A DNA stretch of 64,000 bases from Streptomyces spiroverticillatus (GCA_014650415.1 BMUX01000002.1:434001-498000), one strand, 5' to 3'; shown: positions 1 through 8,294, numbered from the stretch's first letter. Numbers and translations are program-made. Notes: a model not told the origin generated them from the letters alone.

Positions 1-1
1 G

Positions 2-1123
2 TCGGTCAAGCGGACCGCGCTCCAGGTCACCCGGGGCGCGGCCAACGACTACGAGCGTGCGGTCAAGCTCCAGAACTGGTTCGCCTCCGAGGGCGGCTTC
101 ACGTACGACACGCAGGTGCAGTCGGGCAGCGGTTCGGCGGCCATCGCGCGCTTCCTGGAGCAGAAGGAGGGCTTCTGCATCCACTTCTCCTTCTCGATGG
201 CGGCGATGGCGCGGACGCTCGGCATTCCGGCGCGGGTCGCGGTCGGGTTCACGCCCGGCACGATGAAGTCCAACCAAGAGGTCTCGGTCGGGCTGCGGGA
301 CGCGCACGCGTGGCCGGAGCTGTACTTCGAGGGGCTCGGCTGGACCCGGTTCGAGCCGACGCCCACCCGGGGCACGGCCCCGGAGTACACCCTGGCGGAG
401 ACCCCCTCCGACGACGCCAGCAGCAGCGCTCAGCCCTCGACCGGTGCCGGTGCCTCGCAGAGCCCGGCGCCCAAGCCGTCCGACAACTGCCCGGCGGCCG
501 AGCGGAAGCTGGGCAACTGCGGTGGCGCCCAGCAGGCGGGTGCGCTGCCGCCGACCGACGACGGGATGCCGACCGGCACGATCGTAGGGATCGCGGGAGG
601 CGTGCTGGGCCTGTTGCTCGTGCTGTCGCTGCCGTTGCTGTGGCGGACCCGGGTACGGGCGGTGCGGCTGAGGTCGGGCGGGCGCAGCCCGGCCGACGCG
701 GCGGCGCGCACTCTGGCCGCCTGGCGGGAGATCATCGACTCCGCGTGGGACTACGGGACCGCGCCGGACGAGTCGCAGACGCCGCGCCGGACGGCGGCGC
801 GGATCGTGCGGCTGGGGTCGCTGGAGGGCGAGAGCGCCGAGGCGGTGCACCGGGCGGCCGGTGCCGTGGAGCAGGTGCTGTACGCGCCGGTGCCCCGGGC
901 CGGCGGTGGTCTGGTGGACGACGTGCACCGGGTGCGGGCGGGGCTGCGGGAGCGGGCAGGTCGCCGGAAGCGGTGGCGGGCGCTGCTGCTGCCGCGTTCG
1001 ACCGTGCGGGTGGTGTGGGCGCTGTCCGCGCGGTGGGACGCGCTGGTGGGCAGGTGGTCGGGGAACGGCCGCCTGGACCGGTGGTCCGCTGCGGTGCGGC
1101 GGACGGCGCGTCAGCGGGGGTGA
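2..1123 (+). CDS. Transglutaminase-like membrane protein, C-terminal part (gene enters from the left edge)
   Basis: The reading frame is open from the left edge of the window, so the N-terminus is missing. The visible part carries a transglutaminase core: a Cys in EGFCIHFS (codon at 176-178), a His in DAHAWPEL, then the GWTRFEPTP segment. A Pro/Ser-rich linker follows, then one hydrophobic segment (GIAGGVLGLLLVLSLPLLW) and a DUF4129-like tail of about 140 residues. This is the layout of actinobacterial TgpA-type proteins, where N-terminal membrane helices precede an extracytoplasmic transglutaminase domain. The third catalytic residue is usually Asp in F-D-P-T-P; here it is Glu (FEPTP). The substrate is unknown. 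The gene ends at a strong hairpin shared with the convergent DUF3040 gene. Confidence 0.85.
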   Translation, partial: SVKRTALQVTRGAANDYERAVKLQNWFASEGGFTYDTQVQSGSGSAAIARFLEQKEGFCIHFSFSMAAMARTLGIPARVAVGFTPGTMKSNQEVSVGLRDAHAWPELYFEGLGWTRFEPTPTRGTAPEYTLAETPSDDASSSAQPSTGAGASQSPAPKPSDNCPAAERKLGNCGGAQQAGALPPTDDGMPTGTIVGIAGGVLGLLLVLSLPLLWRTRVRAVRLRSGGRSPADAAARTLAAWREIIDSAWDYGTAPDESQTPRRTAARIVRLGSLEGESAEAVHRAAGAVEQVLYAPVPRAGGGLVDDVHRVRAGLRERAGRRKRWRALLLPRSTVRVVWALSARWDALVGRWSGNGRLDRWSAAVRRTARQRG

Positions 1124-1210
1124 GCGCGGGGGCGGTCGGCGGGGCCCGGGGTACGGGTCCCGTCGGCGCACCTGTGGGCGCGTGCGTGGGCAGGGATGCG
1201 TGTGAGCGGA

Positions 1211-1256
1211 TACGTGTGAGGGGCGGGCACCCGAAGGTGTCCGCCCCTCACACGTA
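1211..1256. terminator. Bidirectional terminator hairpin
   Basis: Two 20-nt arms (1211-1230 and 1237-1256) pair with one G-T wobble around a 6-nt loop. The hairpin sits between the convergent transglutaminase and DUF3040 genes, so it can serve both. Confidence 0.8.
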
Positions 1257-1321
1257 CATGTCGTTGGCCCTGCCTGGCACAGGGACCGCTCAGCCGCCTT
1301 GTTGGTCGGCCGCTCGGCTGC

Positions 1322-1717
1322 TCAGCTGCCCTGCTGCTCGTCGCGGCGGCGCTGCCAGCGTTGCTCTATGCGGTTCATGACCGAGCGGCGCTGACGGGGC
1401 TGACGGCCTGCGGCCGCCATTCCCGGCACGGGTTGTTCGCCCGGTTTGGGAGCCTTGCGCCATCCGGTGACCGCGAGGACGGCACAACCGAGCATGACAA
1501 GGAAACCGACCACGCTCACCCAGATTTGCTGGGCGACCATGCCGGCCATGAGGAGCGCGATACCCACCAGAAAGCCTGCGACCGCCTGGTAGACCCGTCG
1601 CCGGGTGTACGTACGCAGCCCGCTTCCCTCAAGCGCTGTCGCGAATTTGGGATCTTCGGCGTACAGCGCTCGCTCCATTTGCTCGAGCATTCGCTGCTCG
1701 TGCTCCGAGAGCGGCAC
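1322..1717 (-). CDS. DUF3040 domain membrane protein
   Basis: 131 residues starting MPLSEHEQRMLEQMERAL, the typical opening of actinobacterial DUF3040 proteins. Two adjacent hydrophobic segments lie around residues 47-87, predicted to form a membrane hairpin, with a basic C-terminal tail. The start is GTG at 1715-1717, supported by an AGGAGGA ribosome site about 5 nt upstream. Function is unknown. In Streptomyces this gene lies near the division and wall cluster, but nothing in the sequence assigns a role. It is convergent with the transglutaminase gene, and 380 bp of non-coding DNA lies upstream. Confidence 0.85.
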   Translation of the reverse strand: MPLSEHEQRMLEQMERALYAEDPKFATALEGSGLRTYTRRRVYQAVAGFLVGIALLMAGMVAQQIWVSVVGFLVMLGCAVLAVTGWRKAPKPGEQPVPGMAAAGRQPRQRRSVMNRIEQRWQRRRDEQQGS

Positions 1718-2097
1718 GGAGTCCTCCTACTCGTCGGTCGCGGGGGGCGACCGGATGCGGCCCTTTCAGAATAGGCAGGGAATCGCCCCCGTGAAACCCG
1801 CCCTCTACGCCATTTCGCCAATCCGGGCCGCCGTGCCGGCTTGGCTGTTGAAGCGTGCATTCCCCAACGGCCGACCCGTCATGCCGACGGTGTCCCCCGA
1901 TCATACGGGGCCCGGAGGCTGATCGGGGGGCCCGCGGCGGACTCCGTACTTCCCTGGTACCCCGACTCGTCGCTGATCAGCCCCCGTGGAGGGGATGTTC
2001 GCAAGGACGGGGCCCGTTGCTCCGGACGGGATCGCGGGCCGTGATCACGGCTCGCGGAGCGGGGCCCGCGGCCCGTCGGAGGGGCCGCCCGGTGCCG
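1718..2097. other. Intergenic region with one inverted repeat
   Basis: 380 bp without a convincing gene, between the start of the DUF3040 gene and the end of the methyltransferase gene, both on the minus strand. It holds an inverted repeat of 10-nt arms (CCCCCGATCA at 1894-1903, complement at 1920-1929) with a 16-nt loop, which may end the methyltransferase transcript. The DUF3040 promoter should also lie here; I could not place a clear -35/-10 pair. Confidence 0.5.
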
Positions 2098-2862
2098 TCA
2101 GGCGTCGCTTCGCTTGGCGCCCAGGACGTGCAGTTGGGTGGCCACCGCGTGGAAGGCGTCGAGCTCGGCGGCGGCGGCCTCCAGCTTCAGGAGGGCCTCC
2201 ATCGCGCCGGGTTCGGTGTCGACCAGGACGCCGGGGACCAGGTCGGCGAAGACCCGTACGCCGTGTATGGCGGCGACCTCGACACCCGCGCCCTGGGCCA
2301 GCTCGCGGAGCTGGTCGGCGGTGAAGCGGCGGGGCACCGGGTCGCCCGCGCCCCAGCGGCCGGCCGGGTCGGTGAGCGCCTGACGGGCCTCGTTGAAGTG
2401 TCCGGCGAGCGCGCGGGCCAGGACGGCGCCGCCGCTTCCGGCGGCGAGCAGGCTGAGCGTGCCGGACGGGCGGAGCGCCTCGACCACGTTGCGCAGGCCT
2501 TCGGCGGGGTCGTCGACGTACTCCAGCACCCCGTGGCACAGGACGGCGTCGTAGCCGTCGCGCTCGACGACGTCGAAGAGGCCGAGCGCATCGCCCTGGA
2601 CGCCGCGGACGCGGTCGGCGACGCCCGCCTCGGCGGCCCGGCGCTCCAGCGCGAAGAGGGCGTTGGGGCTGGGGTCGACGACGGTGACGCGGTGGCCGAG
2701 CTTGGCGACGGGCACCGCGAAGTTCCCGGTGCCGCCCCCGGTGTCGAGGACGTCCAGGGTGTCGCGGCCGGTCTCCTTGGCCCGGTGGTCGAGGGCGTCC
2801 TTGAGGACTTCCCAGACCACGGCGGTACGCAGGGAGGCGCGGGGGCGCATCGATTCCGACAC
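2098..2862 (-). CDS. Class I SAM-dependent methyltransferase
   Basis: 254 residues with the Rossmann-fold SAM motif I LDTGGGTGNFAVPVA near residues 39-53, an acidic motif II (VTVVDPSP) and VLEYVDDPAEGL in the post-I region. This is the general layout of SmtA/UbiE-like small-molecule methyltransferases; the substrate cannot be read from the sequence. The start is GTG at 2860-2862 with GAGGAG 8 nt upstream. The HEPN gene is upstream on the same strand, separated by about 190 bp, so they may or may not be cotranscribed. Confidence 0.85.
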   Translation of the reverse strand: MSESMRPRASLRTAVVWEVLKDALDHRAKETGRDTLDVLDTGGGTGNFAVPVAKLGHRVTVVDPSPNALFALERRAAEAGVADRVRGVQGDALGLFDVVERDGYDAVLCHGVLEYVDDPAEGLRNVVEALRPSGTLSLLAAGSGGAVLARALAGHFNEARQALTDPAGRWGAGDPVPRRFTADQLRELAQGAGVEVAAIHGVRVFADLVPGVLVDTEPGAMEALLKLEAAAAELDAFHAVATQLHVLGAKRSDA

Positions 2863-3049
2863 GGCATTGACTCCTCGGTGAACGGTGCGGGGCGAACGGT
2901 GCGGCCAGCCCCCGCGGACACGGCTGGGCCCAGCCTAATGGGCACGGCCGCCGACCCCGCCCAGGTCACCCCGGGTGCGCACGCCCGTCGGCGGCCGACT
3001 GCCCGGGTCGTCCCGCCTGCGGGCCCCCGCTCTCCCCCGGCCGGCCGGG

Positions 3050-3520
3050 TCATCGGGCCTGCGGGCCCCGCTCCTGTCCCTCCCTGCTGCGCGGCAGCGT
3101 CGGCTGGAGTACGAGCATCCGCTCGACCAGACGCAGGAACATCGCGGTGTCGCGGATCAGGTCGTCGGCGTCCCGGGTGCTGGCCGCGCCGCGTATGCCC
3201 GCCTCGGCGCGGGCCCGCTTCTCGGCGCCGGAGGCGAACAGGGCGCTCCACTCGGTCAGTTCGGGCGCAGTCTCGGGCAGCACCTCCCAGGCGCTGCGTA
3301 TCCGCTGCCGGCGGCGCGGGGTGGGTTCGGGGCGGCCCCGGGCGGCCAGCACGGCGGCGGCCGTGCGCAGGGCGGCCAAGTGGGCACTCGCGTACCGCTC
3401 GTTGGCGGTCTCGGCGAGCGCGGCCTCCTCCAGGCCCCGGTGGGCCTGGGCGAGCAGATCGAGGGCCGCGGGCGGCGCCTGGGTGCGGCGCTGCACGGGG
3501 TGAACGTCGGCCTGTGCCAT
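3050..3520 (-). CDS. SAV_6107-type HEPN domain protein
   Basis: 156 residues, mostly alpha-helical and Ala/Arg-rich. From memory it resembles the Streptomyces family named after SAV_6107, classed as HEPN. HEPN domains often bind nucleotides or act as RNases, but the typical R-x4-6-H motif is not clear here, so no activity is claimed. The ATG at 3518-3520 follows AGGAGG at 6 nt, which fixes this start over upstream in-frame codons. The protein ends in a basic, probably disordered tail. It is divergent from the ABC operon that begins at 3673. Confidence 0.7.
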   Translation of the reverse strand: MAQADVHPVQRRTQAPPAALDLLAQAHRGLEEAALAETANERYASAHLAALRTAAAVLAARGRPEPTPRRRQRIRSAWEVLPETAPELTEWSALFASGAEKRARAEAGIRGAASTRDADDLIRDTAMFLRLVERMLVLQPTLPRSREGQERGPQAR

Positions 3521-3633
3521 GACGAACCTCCTGTCTCGGACAACGGCACGGATGCCGTCTGAGCCCACTGTGAGGGACGCCACTGACAATCCGGCCTGAC
3601 CTGGGCTTTTGGCGCCGGGGGTGCAGGGCATAC

Positions 3634-3659
3634 TTTTGAACTGACTGGTCAGTTCAAAA
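3634..3659. promoter_or_regulatory. TetR-type operator palindrome
   Basis: Two perfect 12-nt arms (TTTTGAACTGAC and its complement) flank a 2-nt centre. The site ends 13 bp before the start of the ABC gene. The size and ACTGAC-n-GTCAGT shape fit a TetR-family operator. The TetR gene at 6682 is the last gene of the operon that starts here, so autoregulation is the likely meaning. This is an inference; no binding data. Confidence 0.7.
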
Positions 3660-3672
3660 ATGGGGAGGGTGC

Positions 3673-4551
3673 GTGGACAGCCCGCACACCGGGACGGCAG
3701 AGGCGTCCGACGCCACAGGGGAAGCCCAGGGGGGCGACGCCGTGGGCGAGGCCCGAGGGGCCGCGGTCGGCGCGGTGGGCTTCGGGCTCAAGGGGCCGCG
3801 CGGCTGGGCGTTCCGGGGCGTGGACTTCACCGCGCCCGCCGGTTCGTTCGTCGCGATCGAGGGCCCGTCCGGGTCGGGCCGCACCTGCCTGCTGCTCGCG
3901 CTCACCGGACGGATGCGCGCCACCGAGGGCCACGCCGAGGTGGCCGGCCTGCGACTGCCGAAGAAGATGGCGGGCGTACGGCGGATCAGTGCGCTCGGCC
4001 CGGTCTCCGGGGTCAGCGACCTCGACTCCGCGTTCACCGTCGCCGAGCACCTGCGCGAACGTGCCCTGCTCCAGCGCCGGTTCGACGGCTCGCTGCGCTC
4101 GCTCCTGAAGAAGCCCTCGGTGCGCAGGGCCGAGGCCCGGGCCCGGATCGACGCCGCCATGGCCGCGGTGGGCCTGGACCTCGCCGCCCTGCCGAAGGGC
4201 GAGCGGACGTCCGTACGCGATCTGGAGCGGCTGGAGGCGCTGCGGCTGTCGATGGGCCTGGCGCTCATGGGCGCGCCGCGCCTGGTCGCCGTGGACGACG
4301 CGGACCTGAAGCTGTCGGACGCCGAGCGCGAGGAGGCCTGGGAGCTGTTCCGGTCGATCGCCGACTCCGGCGTCACCGTGGTCGCGGTGTGCAGCGCGCC
4401 GCCGAAGGACGCCCTGCTGGTGTCCGTGCGCAACGTACGCGACGAGGCACCCAAGCACGCGAAGAAGAACACCGGTGCTGCGACCGCGGCCGGTGACGTG
4501 TCGATCGAGGAGGGGGCGGCCGATGCGCTCGCCGAAACTGGCCGCTCTTGA
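3673..4551 (+). CDS. ABC ATP-binding protein with degenerate catalytic motifs
   Basis: 292 residues with an acidic/Gly N-terminal extension of about 35 residues before an ABC-type fold. The P-loop is GPSGSGRT (64-71): the invariant Walker A Lys is Arg70. The Walker B region reads LVAVDDAD, with Asp where the catalytic Glu should be. No LSGGQ signature is visible (the equivalent region reads GERTSVRDLERLEALRLSMG), and the switch His is missing (VVAVCSAPP). It probably binds nucleotide weakly or is a structural partner. The start is GTG at 3673 behind GGGGAGGG. It overlaps the permease gene by 29 bp, which implies translational coupling. Confidence 0.8.
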   Translation: MDSPHTGTAEASDATGEAQGGDAVGEARGAAVGAVGFGLKGPRGWAFRGVDFTAPAGSFVAIEGPSGSGRTCLLLALTGRMRATEGHAEVAGLRLPKKMAGVRRISALGPVSGVSDLDSAFTVAEHLRERALLQRRFDGSLRSLLKKPSVRRAEARARIDAAMAAVGLDLAALPKGERTSVRDLERLEALRLSMGLALMGAPRLVAVDDADLKLSDAEREEAWELFRSIADSGVTVVAVCSAPPKDALLVSVRNVRDEAPKHAKKNTGAATAAGDVSIEEGAADALAETGRS

Positions 4552-6637
4552 GCTGAAGCGCTTCGGCAGGGGGAAGCTCCCCCGTGCCGCGCTGGTCGCG
4601 CTCCTGCTGCTGCCGCTGCTGTACGGCGCCCTGTACCTGTGGTCCTTCTGGGACCCGTACGGGCGGCTCGACAAGATCCCCGTGGCGCTCGTCAACGACG
4701 ACAAGGGTGCGACCGCCGCCGGCAAGAAGATCACCGCCGGTGACGAGATCACCGAGAAGCTGCGCGACAGCAAGGTCTTCGACTGGCAGGAGGTGAGCGC
4801 GAAGGACGCCAAGGACGGTGTCGAGAACGGCGCGTACTACCTGTCGCTGACGATGCCCTCGGACTTCAGCGAGCGGATCGCCTCCAGCTCCGGCGACAGC
4901 CCGGAGACGGGTGCGCTCCAGGTGCACACCAACGACTCCAACAACTACATCGTCGGGCAGATCTCCCGTTCGGTGTTCTCCGAGGTGCGCCGGGCGGCCT
5001 CCACGAACGCCTCCCGGGGCTTCCTCGACAAGATCTTCATCTCCTTCTCCGACATCCACGAGGCGACCGAGAAGGCCGCCCAGGGCGCCAAGGACCTCGA
5101 CGGCGGCATCGGGAAGGCCAAGAAGGGCTCCAAGGACCTCGCCGACGGGCTGACGAACGCCAAGAAGGGCAGCGGCGACCTGTCGGGCGGCATCAAGAAG
5201 CTCGACCAGGGTGCGAGCGACCTCGCCTCCGGCGCCAAGCAGGTCGCCGACGGCACCAAGGTGCTGGCCGACAAGGTCAACGGGATCTCCGGCAAGGTCC
5301 GCCCGTACCTGAAGGACGACGGCACGTCGGTCGCGCACGCGGCGCAGCTCGTCGCGGACTCCTCCAAGATCACCCGCAACCACCTCTCGACGCTGGTCAA
5401 GCGGGCCCCCGGGGCCGCGAAGGAATCGCGCAAGATCGCGGGCGACCTGGCCGCCCTGCACCAGGAGTTCTGCGTGAACGCCCCCCAGGGGGCGGAGGAC
5501 GACCCGAAGGCCGCCGCCGCGGCGAAGGCCTGCCCGATCCTCAAGAAGGGCGTCACGGCGGCCCAGGAGGCCGCCACGGTGGCCGAGGACGTCAACGCCA
5601 TGGTCAAGGACAGCAACAGCGACCTGGCCCTCCTGGACACCCGTCTGAAGGACGTCCAGGACAAGTCGCAGAAGCTCGTGCGTGAGGCCCCGCACCTGGA
5701 CGAGGACCTGGGCGCGGCCGTCGCGAAGGTCAACGCGCTCAACTCCGGCGCGCAGAAGGTCTCCCAGGGGGCGGCCAAGCTGCACACCGGCCTGGGCTCG
5801 GCCCGCAACGGCGCCACCGATCTCGACCAGGGCGTCGGCAAGCTGAAGACCGGGGCGAACAACCTGGACGGCGGCCTGTTCAAGCTGGCCGACGGCAGCG
5901 GCAAGCTGGCCGGCGGTCTGCACGACGGCGTCGACAAGATCCCCGACTACGACAAGGACTCCCGCGACAAGCGCACCGAGGTCATGGCCGACCCGGTGAA
6001 GCTGGCCTCCGAATCGCTGCACAAGGCGCCCAACTACGGCACCGGTTTCGCCCCGTACTTCATCCCGCTGTCCCTGTGGGTCGGCGCGATGGTGGCGTAC
6101 ATGCTCATCCAGCCGATGAGCCGGCGCGCACTGGCCGCCGGTGCCTCCGCCTGGCGGATCGCCTTCGCGGGCTGGCTGCCGGTGGTGGCGCTCGGGGTGC
6201 TCCAGGTCGGGGCACTGATGGCGGTGCTGCACTACGCACTGGGCCTGGAGATGGCGCGCACGGCCGGGACGCTGGGCTTCCTGGTGCTGGTGTCGGCCTG
6301 CTTCGCGGCGATCATCCAGTGGCTGAACGCCCGGTTCGGGGCGGCAGGACGCATCCTGGTGCTCGCGGTGCTGATGCTCCAGCTGACGTCGGCAGGAGGC
6401 ACCTACCCGGTGCAGACCTCTCCGGGGTTCTTCAACGCGCTGCACCCGTTCCTGCCCATGACGTACGTCGTCGAGGGGCTGCGCAGGCTGATCTCCGGCG
6501 GCGGTCTCGAGCCGGTCTGGACCGGCAGCCTGGTCCTGGCCGCCTTCACGGCGGGCGCGCTCGCCCTGACCGCCCTCTCCGCCCGCCGCAAGCAGGTGTG
6601 GACGCTAGACCGCCTGCACCCGGAGCTGAGCCTGTGA
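4523..6637 (+). CDS. YhgE/Pip-type ABC-2 membrane protein
   Basis: 704 residues. One N-terminal transmembrane helix (AALVALLLLPLLYGALYLWSF) is followed by an extracytoplasmic region of about 480 residues with repeated K-x3-G-x2-D-L-A/D-G-style heptads (for example KGSKDLADGL, KGSGDLSGGI), typical of YhgE/Pip proteins. Five C-terminal membrane helices form an ABC-2 permease-like domain. The ATG at 4523 follows GAGGAGGGG and lies inside the 3' end of the ATPase gene. Relatives are linked to phage adsorption and cell-surface export in Gram-positives; the substrate here is unknown. The TetR regulator follows immediately. Confidence 0.85.
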   Translation: MRSPKLAALELKRFGRGKLPRAALVALLLLPLLYGALYLWSFWDPYGRLDKIPVALVNDDKGATAAGKKITAGDEITEKLRDSKVFDWQEVSAKDAKDGVENGAYYLSLTMPSDFSERIASSSGDSPETGALQVHTNDSNNYIVGQISRSVFSEVRRAASTNASRGFLDKIFISFSDIHEATEKAAQGAKDLDGGIGKAKKGSKDLADGLTNAKKGSGDLSGGIKKLDQGASDLASGAKQVADGTKVLADKVNGISGKVRPYLKDDGTSVAHAAQLVADSSKITRNHLSTLVKRAPGAAKESRKIAGDLAALHQEFCVNAPQGAEDDPKAAAAAKACPILKKGVTAAQEAATVAEDVNAMVKDSNSDLALLDTRLKDVQDKSQKLVREAPHLDEDLGAAVAKVNALNSGAQKVSQGAAKLHTGLGSARNGATDLDQGVGKLKTGANNLDGGLFKLADGSGKLAGGLHDGVDKIPDYDKDSRDKRTEVMADPVKLASESLHKAPNYGTGFAPYFIPLSLWVGAMVAYMLIQPMSRRALAAGASAWRIAFAGWLPVVALGVLQVGALMAVLHYALGLEMARTAGTLGFLVLVSACFAAIIQWLNARFGAAGRILVLAVLMLQLTSAGGTYPVQTSPGFFNALHPFLPMTYVVEGLRRLISGGGLEPVWTGSLVLAAFTAGALALTALSARRKQVWTLDRLHPELSL

Positions 6638-6681
6638 GCACGGCACCGGTGGACGCCGGGGGGCCTGGGAGAATCAGCCCC

Positions 6682-7296
6682 ATGGACAGCACCAGCACGC
6701 GCCGCCGCAACACCCGGCAGAAGCTCTACGAGGCGGCCGTGACGTTGATCGCCGAGAAGGGCTTCTCCTCGACCACCGTGGAGGAGATCGCCGAGCGTGC
6801 CGGTGTCGCCAAGGGCACGGTGTACTACAACTTCAAGAGCAAGAGCGAGCTCTTCGAAGAGCTGCTGCGGTACGGGGTGGGGCTGCTCACGGCCTCCCTC
6901 CAGGAGGCGGCCGACGAGACCGCCGCGCGCGGCGGCAGCAAGGTCGAGGCACTGGACGCGATGATCCGCGCCGGTCTGCTCTTCATCCACCGCTATCCCG
7001 CGTTCACGCAGCTGTACGTCGCCGAGCTGTGGCGCACCAACCGGGCGTGGCAGTCGACGCTCCTGGTGGTGCGCCAGCAGGCGGTGGCCGTCGTGGAGCG
7101 GGTGCTCACCGAGGGGGTGGCGGACGGCGAGCTGAGCGAGGAGATCGACATCCCGCTCACCGCGGCGGCGCTGGTCGGCATGGTGCTGGTGGCCGCGCTG
7201 GACTGGCAGGCGTTCCAGAGCGAGCGCTCACTGGACGACGTGCACGCGGCGCTGTCGCGGCTGCTGCACGGGCGGGTGGGCGGCGGGCGTCCCTGA
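6682..7296 (+). CDS. TetR/AcrR family transcriptional regulator
   Basis: 204 residues. The N-terminal helix-turn-helix is clear: TRQKLYEAAVTLIAEKGF, then TTVEEIAERAGVAKGTVYYNF. The C-terminal ligand domain is of the TetR_C type. It is the third gene of the operon with the degenerate ABC ATPase and the YhgE-like permease, and it likely binds the palindrome at 3634-3659. The ATG at 6682 is used here. A GTG at 6634-6636 overlaps the permease stop as GTGA and is in frame, adding 16 residues; coupling could favour it, so the start is not settled. Confidence 0.85.
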   Translation: MDSTSTRRRNTRQKLYEAAVTLIAEKGFSSTTVEEIAERAGVAKGTVYYNFKSKSELFEELLRYGVGLLTASLQEAADETAARGGSKVEALDAMIRAGLLFIHRYPAFTQLYVAELWRTNRAWQSTLLVVRQQAVAVVERVLTEGVADGELSEEIDIPLTAAALVGMVLVAALDWQAFQSERSLDDVHAALSRLLHGRVGGGRP

Positions 7297-7316
7297 CGCC
7301 GGGGCCGGGGGCCGGT

Positions 7317-7365
7317 TTCTGTCACCAGGGCCGGTGCTCGTTTCCGTCACCGGCCCCGGTGCTTG
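7317..7365 (+). repeat. Imperfect 24-bp tandem repeat after the TetR gene
   Basis: Two copies, offset by 24 bp, agree at about 20 of 25 positions (starting near 7317 and 7341). The second copy contains CACCGG-CC-CCGGTG (7348-7361), which can fold as a short hairpin. It lies just downstream of the TetR stop and may help end that transcript. Confidence 0.5.
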
Positions 7366-7398
7366 CCTGAGCCCCTGCGCCCACGTCTGAGTATCCGT

Positions 7399-7604
7399 AC
7401 CTAGTCCCTGAGATGAGTAGGTGCGCGGATGGGCTCCCACCTGGGCAGACGACAGAGTGGGAACCACGGAAGGGGCGCTCGCGCCGAGACCGCCGACACG
7501 GGGCGGCGGAAGCGGCGCGAGACCCTGGACGTAACGGGGAACGGGGGAAAACGCACCGGCCCGGTGACGCTCGGGGGGATCGAGCCTCACCGGGCCGGCG
7601 TTTT
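7399..7604 (+). ncRNA. Candidate structured small RNA or long 5' leader
   Basis: About 200 nt between the TetR and DUF4126 genes without a convincing protein but with successive hairpins: 7399-7422 (CCTAGTC pairing with GAGTAGG, one mismatch), 7434-7461 (TCCCAC/GTGGGA), GC-rich folds near 7473-7500, and a terminal hairpin at 7548-7604 ending in GTTTTCC. Hairpins ending in a T-run terminator are what a free-standing small RNA looks like. S. coelicolor has verified small RNAs in this part of its chromosome, but I cannot confirm this is one of them. A terminator readthrough region is the alternative. Confidence 0.35.
7548..7604. terminator. Bidirectional intrinsic terminator
   Basis: AAAACGC-A-CCGGCCCGGTGA pairs with TCACCGGGCCGGCGTTTT with a single bulged base, leaving an A-run on one side and a T-run on the other. 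It ends whatever is transcribed from 7370-7550 and isolates the DUF4126 gene. Confidence 0.75.
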
Positions 7605-7635
7605 CCTGAACGCCCTGTTGCCGGCACCGGCTGGT

Positions 7636-7641
7636 TACGAT
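7636..7641 (+). promoter_or_regulatory. -10 box of a probable leaderless promoter (DUF4126 gene)
   Basis: TACGAT lies 7 nt before the GTG start at 7649, so transcription should begin at or next to the start codon. No Shine-Dalgarno sequence is present. No convincing -35 hexamer was found at 17-18 bp. Confidence 0.5.
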
Positions 7642-7648
7642 CACCTGC

Positions 7649-8263
7649 GTGTCGGTCATCCCCCTGGTGTTCACGAGCGGCTGGGCCAGCGGCATCAACG
7701 CCTACGCGGTGGTGCTGCTCCTCGGTGTCTTCGGCGCGACCGGAATCAGCGACGAGGTGCCTGCCTCCCTGCAGCGCACCGACGTCATGGTGGTCGCCGG
7801 AATCCTCTTCCTGATCGAGGCGGTCAGCGACAAGATCCCTTACGTGGACTCGCTGTGGGACAGCGTCCACACGGTGATCCGGCCGATCGCCGGAGCGGTG
7901 GTCGGAGCGCTGCTGGCCGGACAGAACGGCTCGCTGCCGGAGCTGGCGGCGGGCGCGATGGGCGGTTCGACCGCGCTGCTGAGCCATCTGGTGAAGGCTG
8001 GGACGCGGATGGCGGTGAACACCTCGCCCGAGCCGTTCTCCAACATCGTGCTGAGCACGGCTGAGGACCTGGGCGTCGCGGGGATCGTCAGCTTCGCCAT
8101 GTTCCATCCGGTCGCGGCGGCCTCGATCGCCGGGGCGCTGCTGCTGATCGGCCTGGTGATACTGGTCTTCCTGGCGAGCCGGATCAGGCGCTTCCGCCGC
8201 CGTCGGGCGCAGCGCCGTGAAAAGAAACGCCTGACGGGAACGGGTGGGCCGCCTCCTCGCTGA
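7649..8263 (+). CDS. DUF4126 family integral membrane protein
   Basis: 204 residues with about five hydrophobic segments and a strongly basic C-terminal tail (RIRRFRRRRAQRREKKR). The opening SVIPLVFTSGWASGINAYAVVLLLG and the SDKIPYVDSLWDSVHTVIRPIAGA segment are typical of DUF4126 proteins. Function is unknown. The GTG start has no ribosome site but a TACGAT box 7 nt upstream, so a leaderless mRNA is likely. The CrtI-like oxidoreductase starts 31 bp downstream, with its own possible leaderless promoter. Confidence 0.8.
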   Translation: MSVIPLVFTSGWASGINAYAVVLLLGVFGATGISDEVPASLQRTDVMVVAGILFLIEAVSDKIPYVDSLWDSVHTVIRPIAGAVVGALLAGQNGSLPELAAGAMGGSTALLSHLVKAGTRMAVNTSPEPFSNIVLSTAEDLGVAGIVSFAMFHPVAAASIAGALLLIGLVILVFLASRIRRFRRRRAQRREKKRLTGTGGPPPR

Positions 8264-8281
8264 GTTGTCAGTGGTCCCGGT

Positions 8282-8287
8282 TAAAGT
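8282..8287 (+). promoter_or_regulatory. -10-like box before the CrtI-like gene
   Basis: TAAAGT ends 7 nt before the ATG at 8295 and no Shine-Dalgarno sequence is visible. The nearby TTGTCA (8265-8270) is only 11 bp away, too close for a normal -35, so this promoter is tentative. Confidence 0.35.
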
Positions 8288-8294
8288 CACTGGC

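Noticed and set aside
1855..3522. A 555-codon open frame on the plus strand
   Set aside because: It is antisense to the methyltransferase and HEPN genes, has low-complexity Gly/Ala/Arg composition and no motif. Such shadow frames are normal in DNA this rich in GC.
4373..6445. A 690-codon open frame opposite the YhgE-like gene
   Set aside because: Composition is His/Arg/Gly/Val-repetitive with no domain; the opposite strand encodes a clear membrane protein with a ribosome site.
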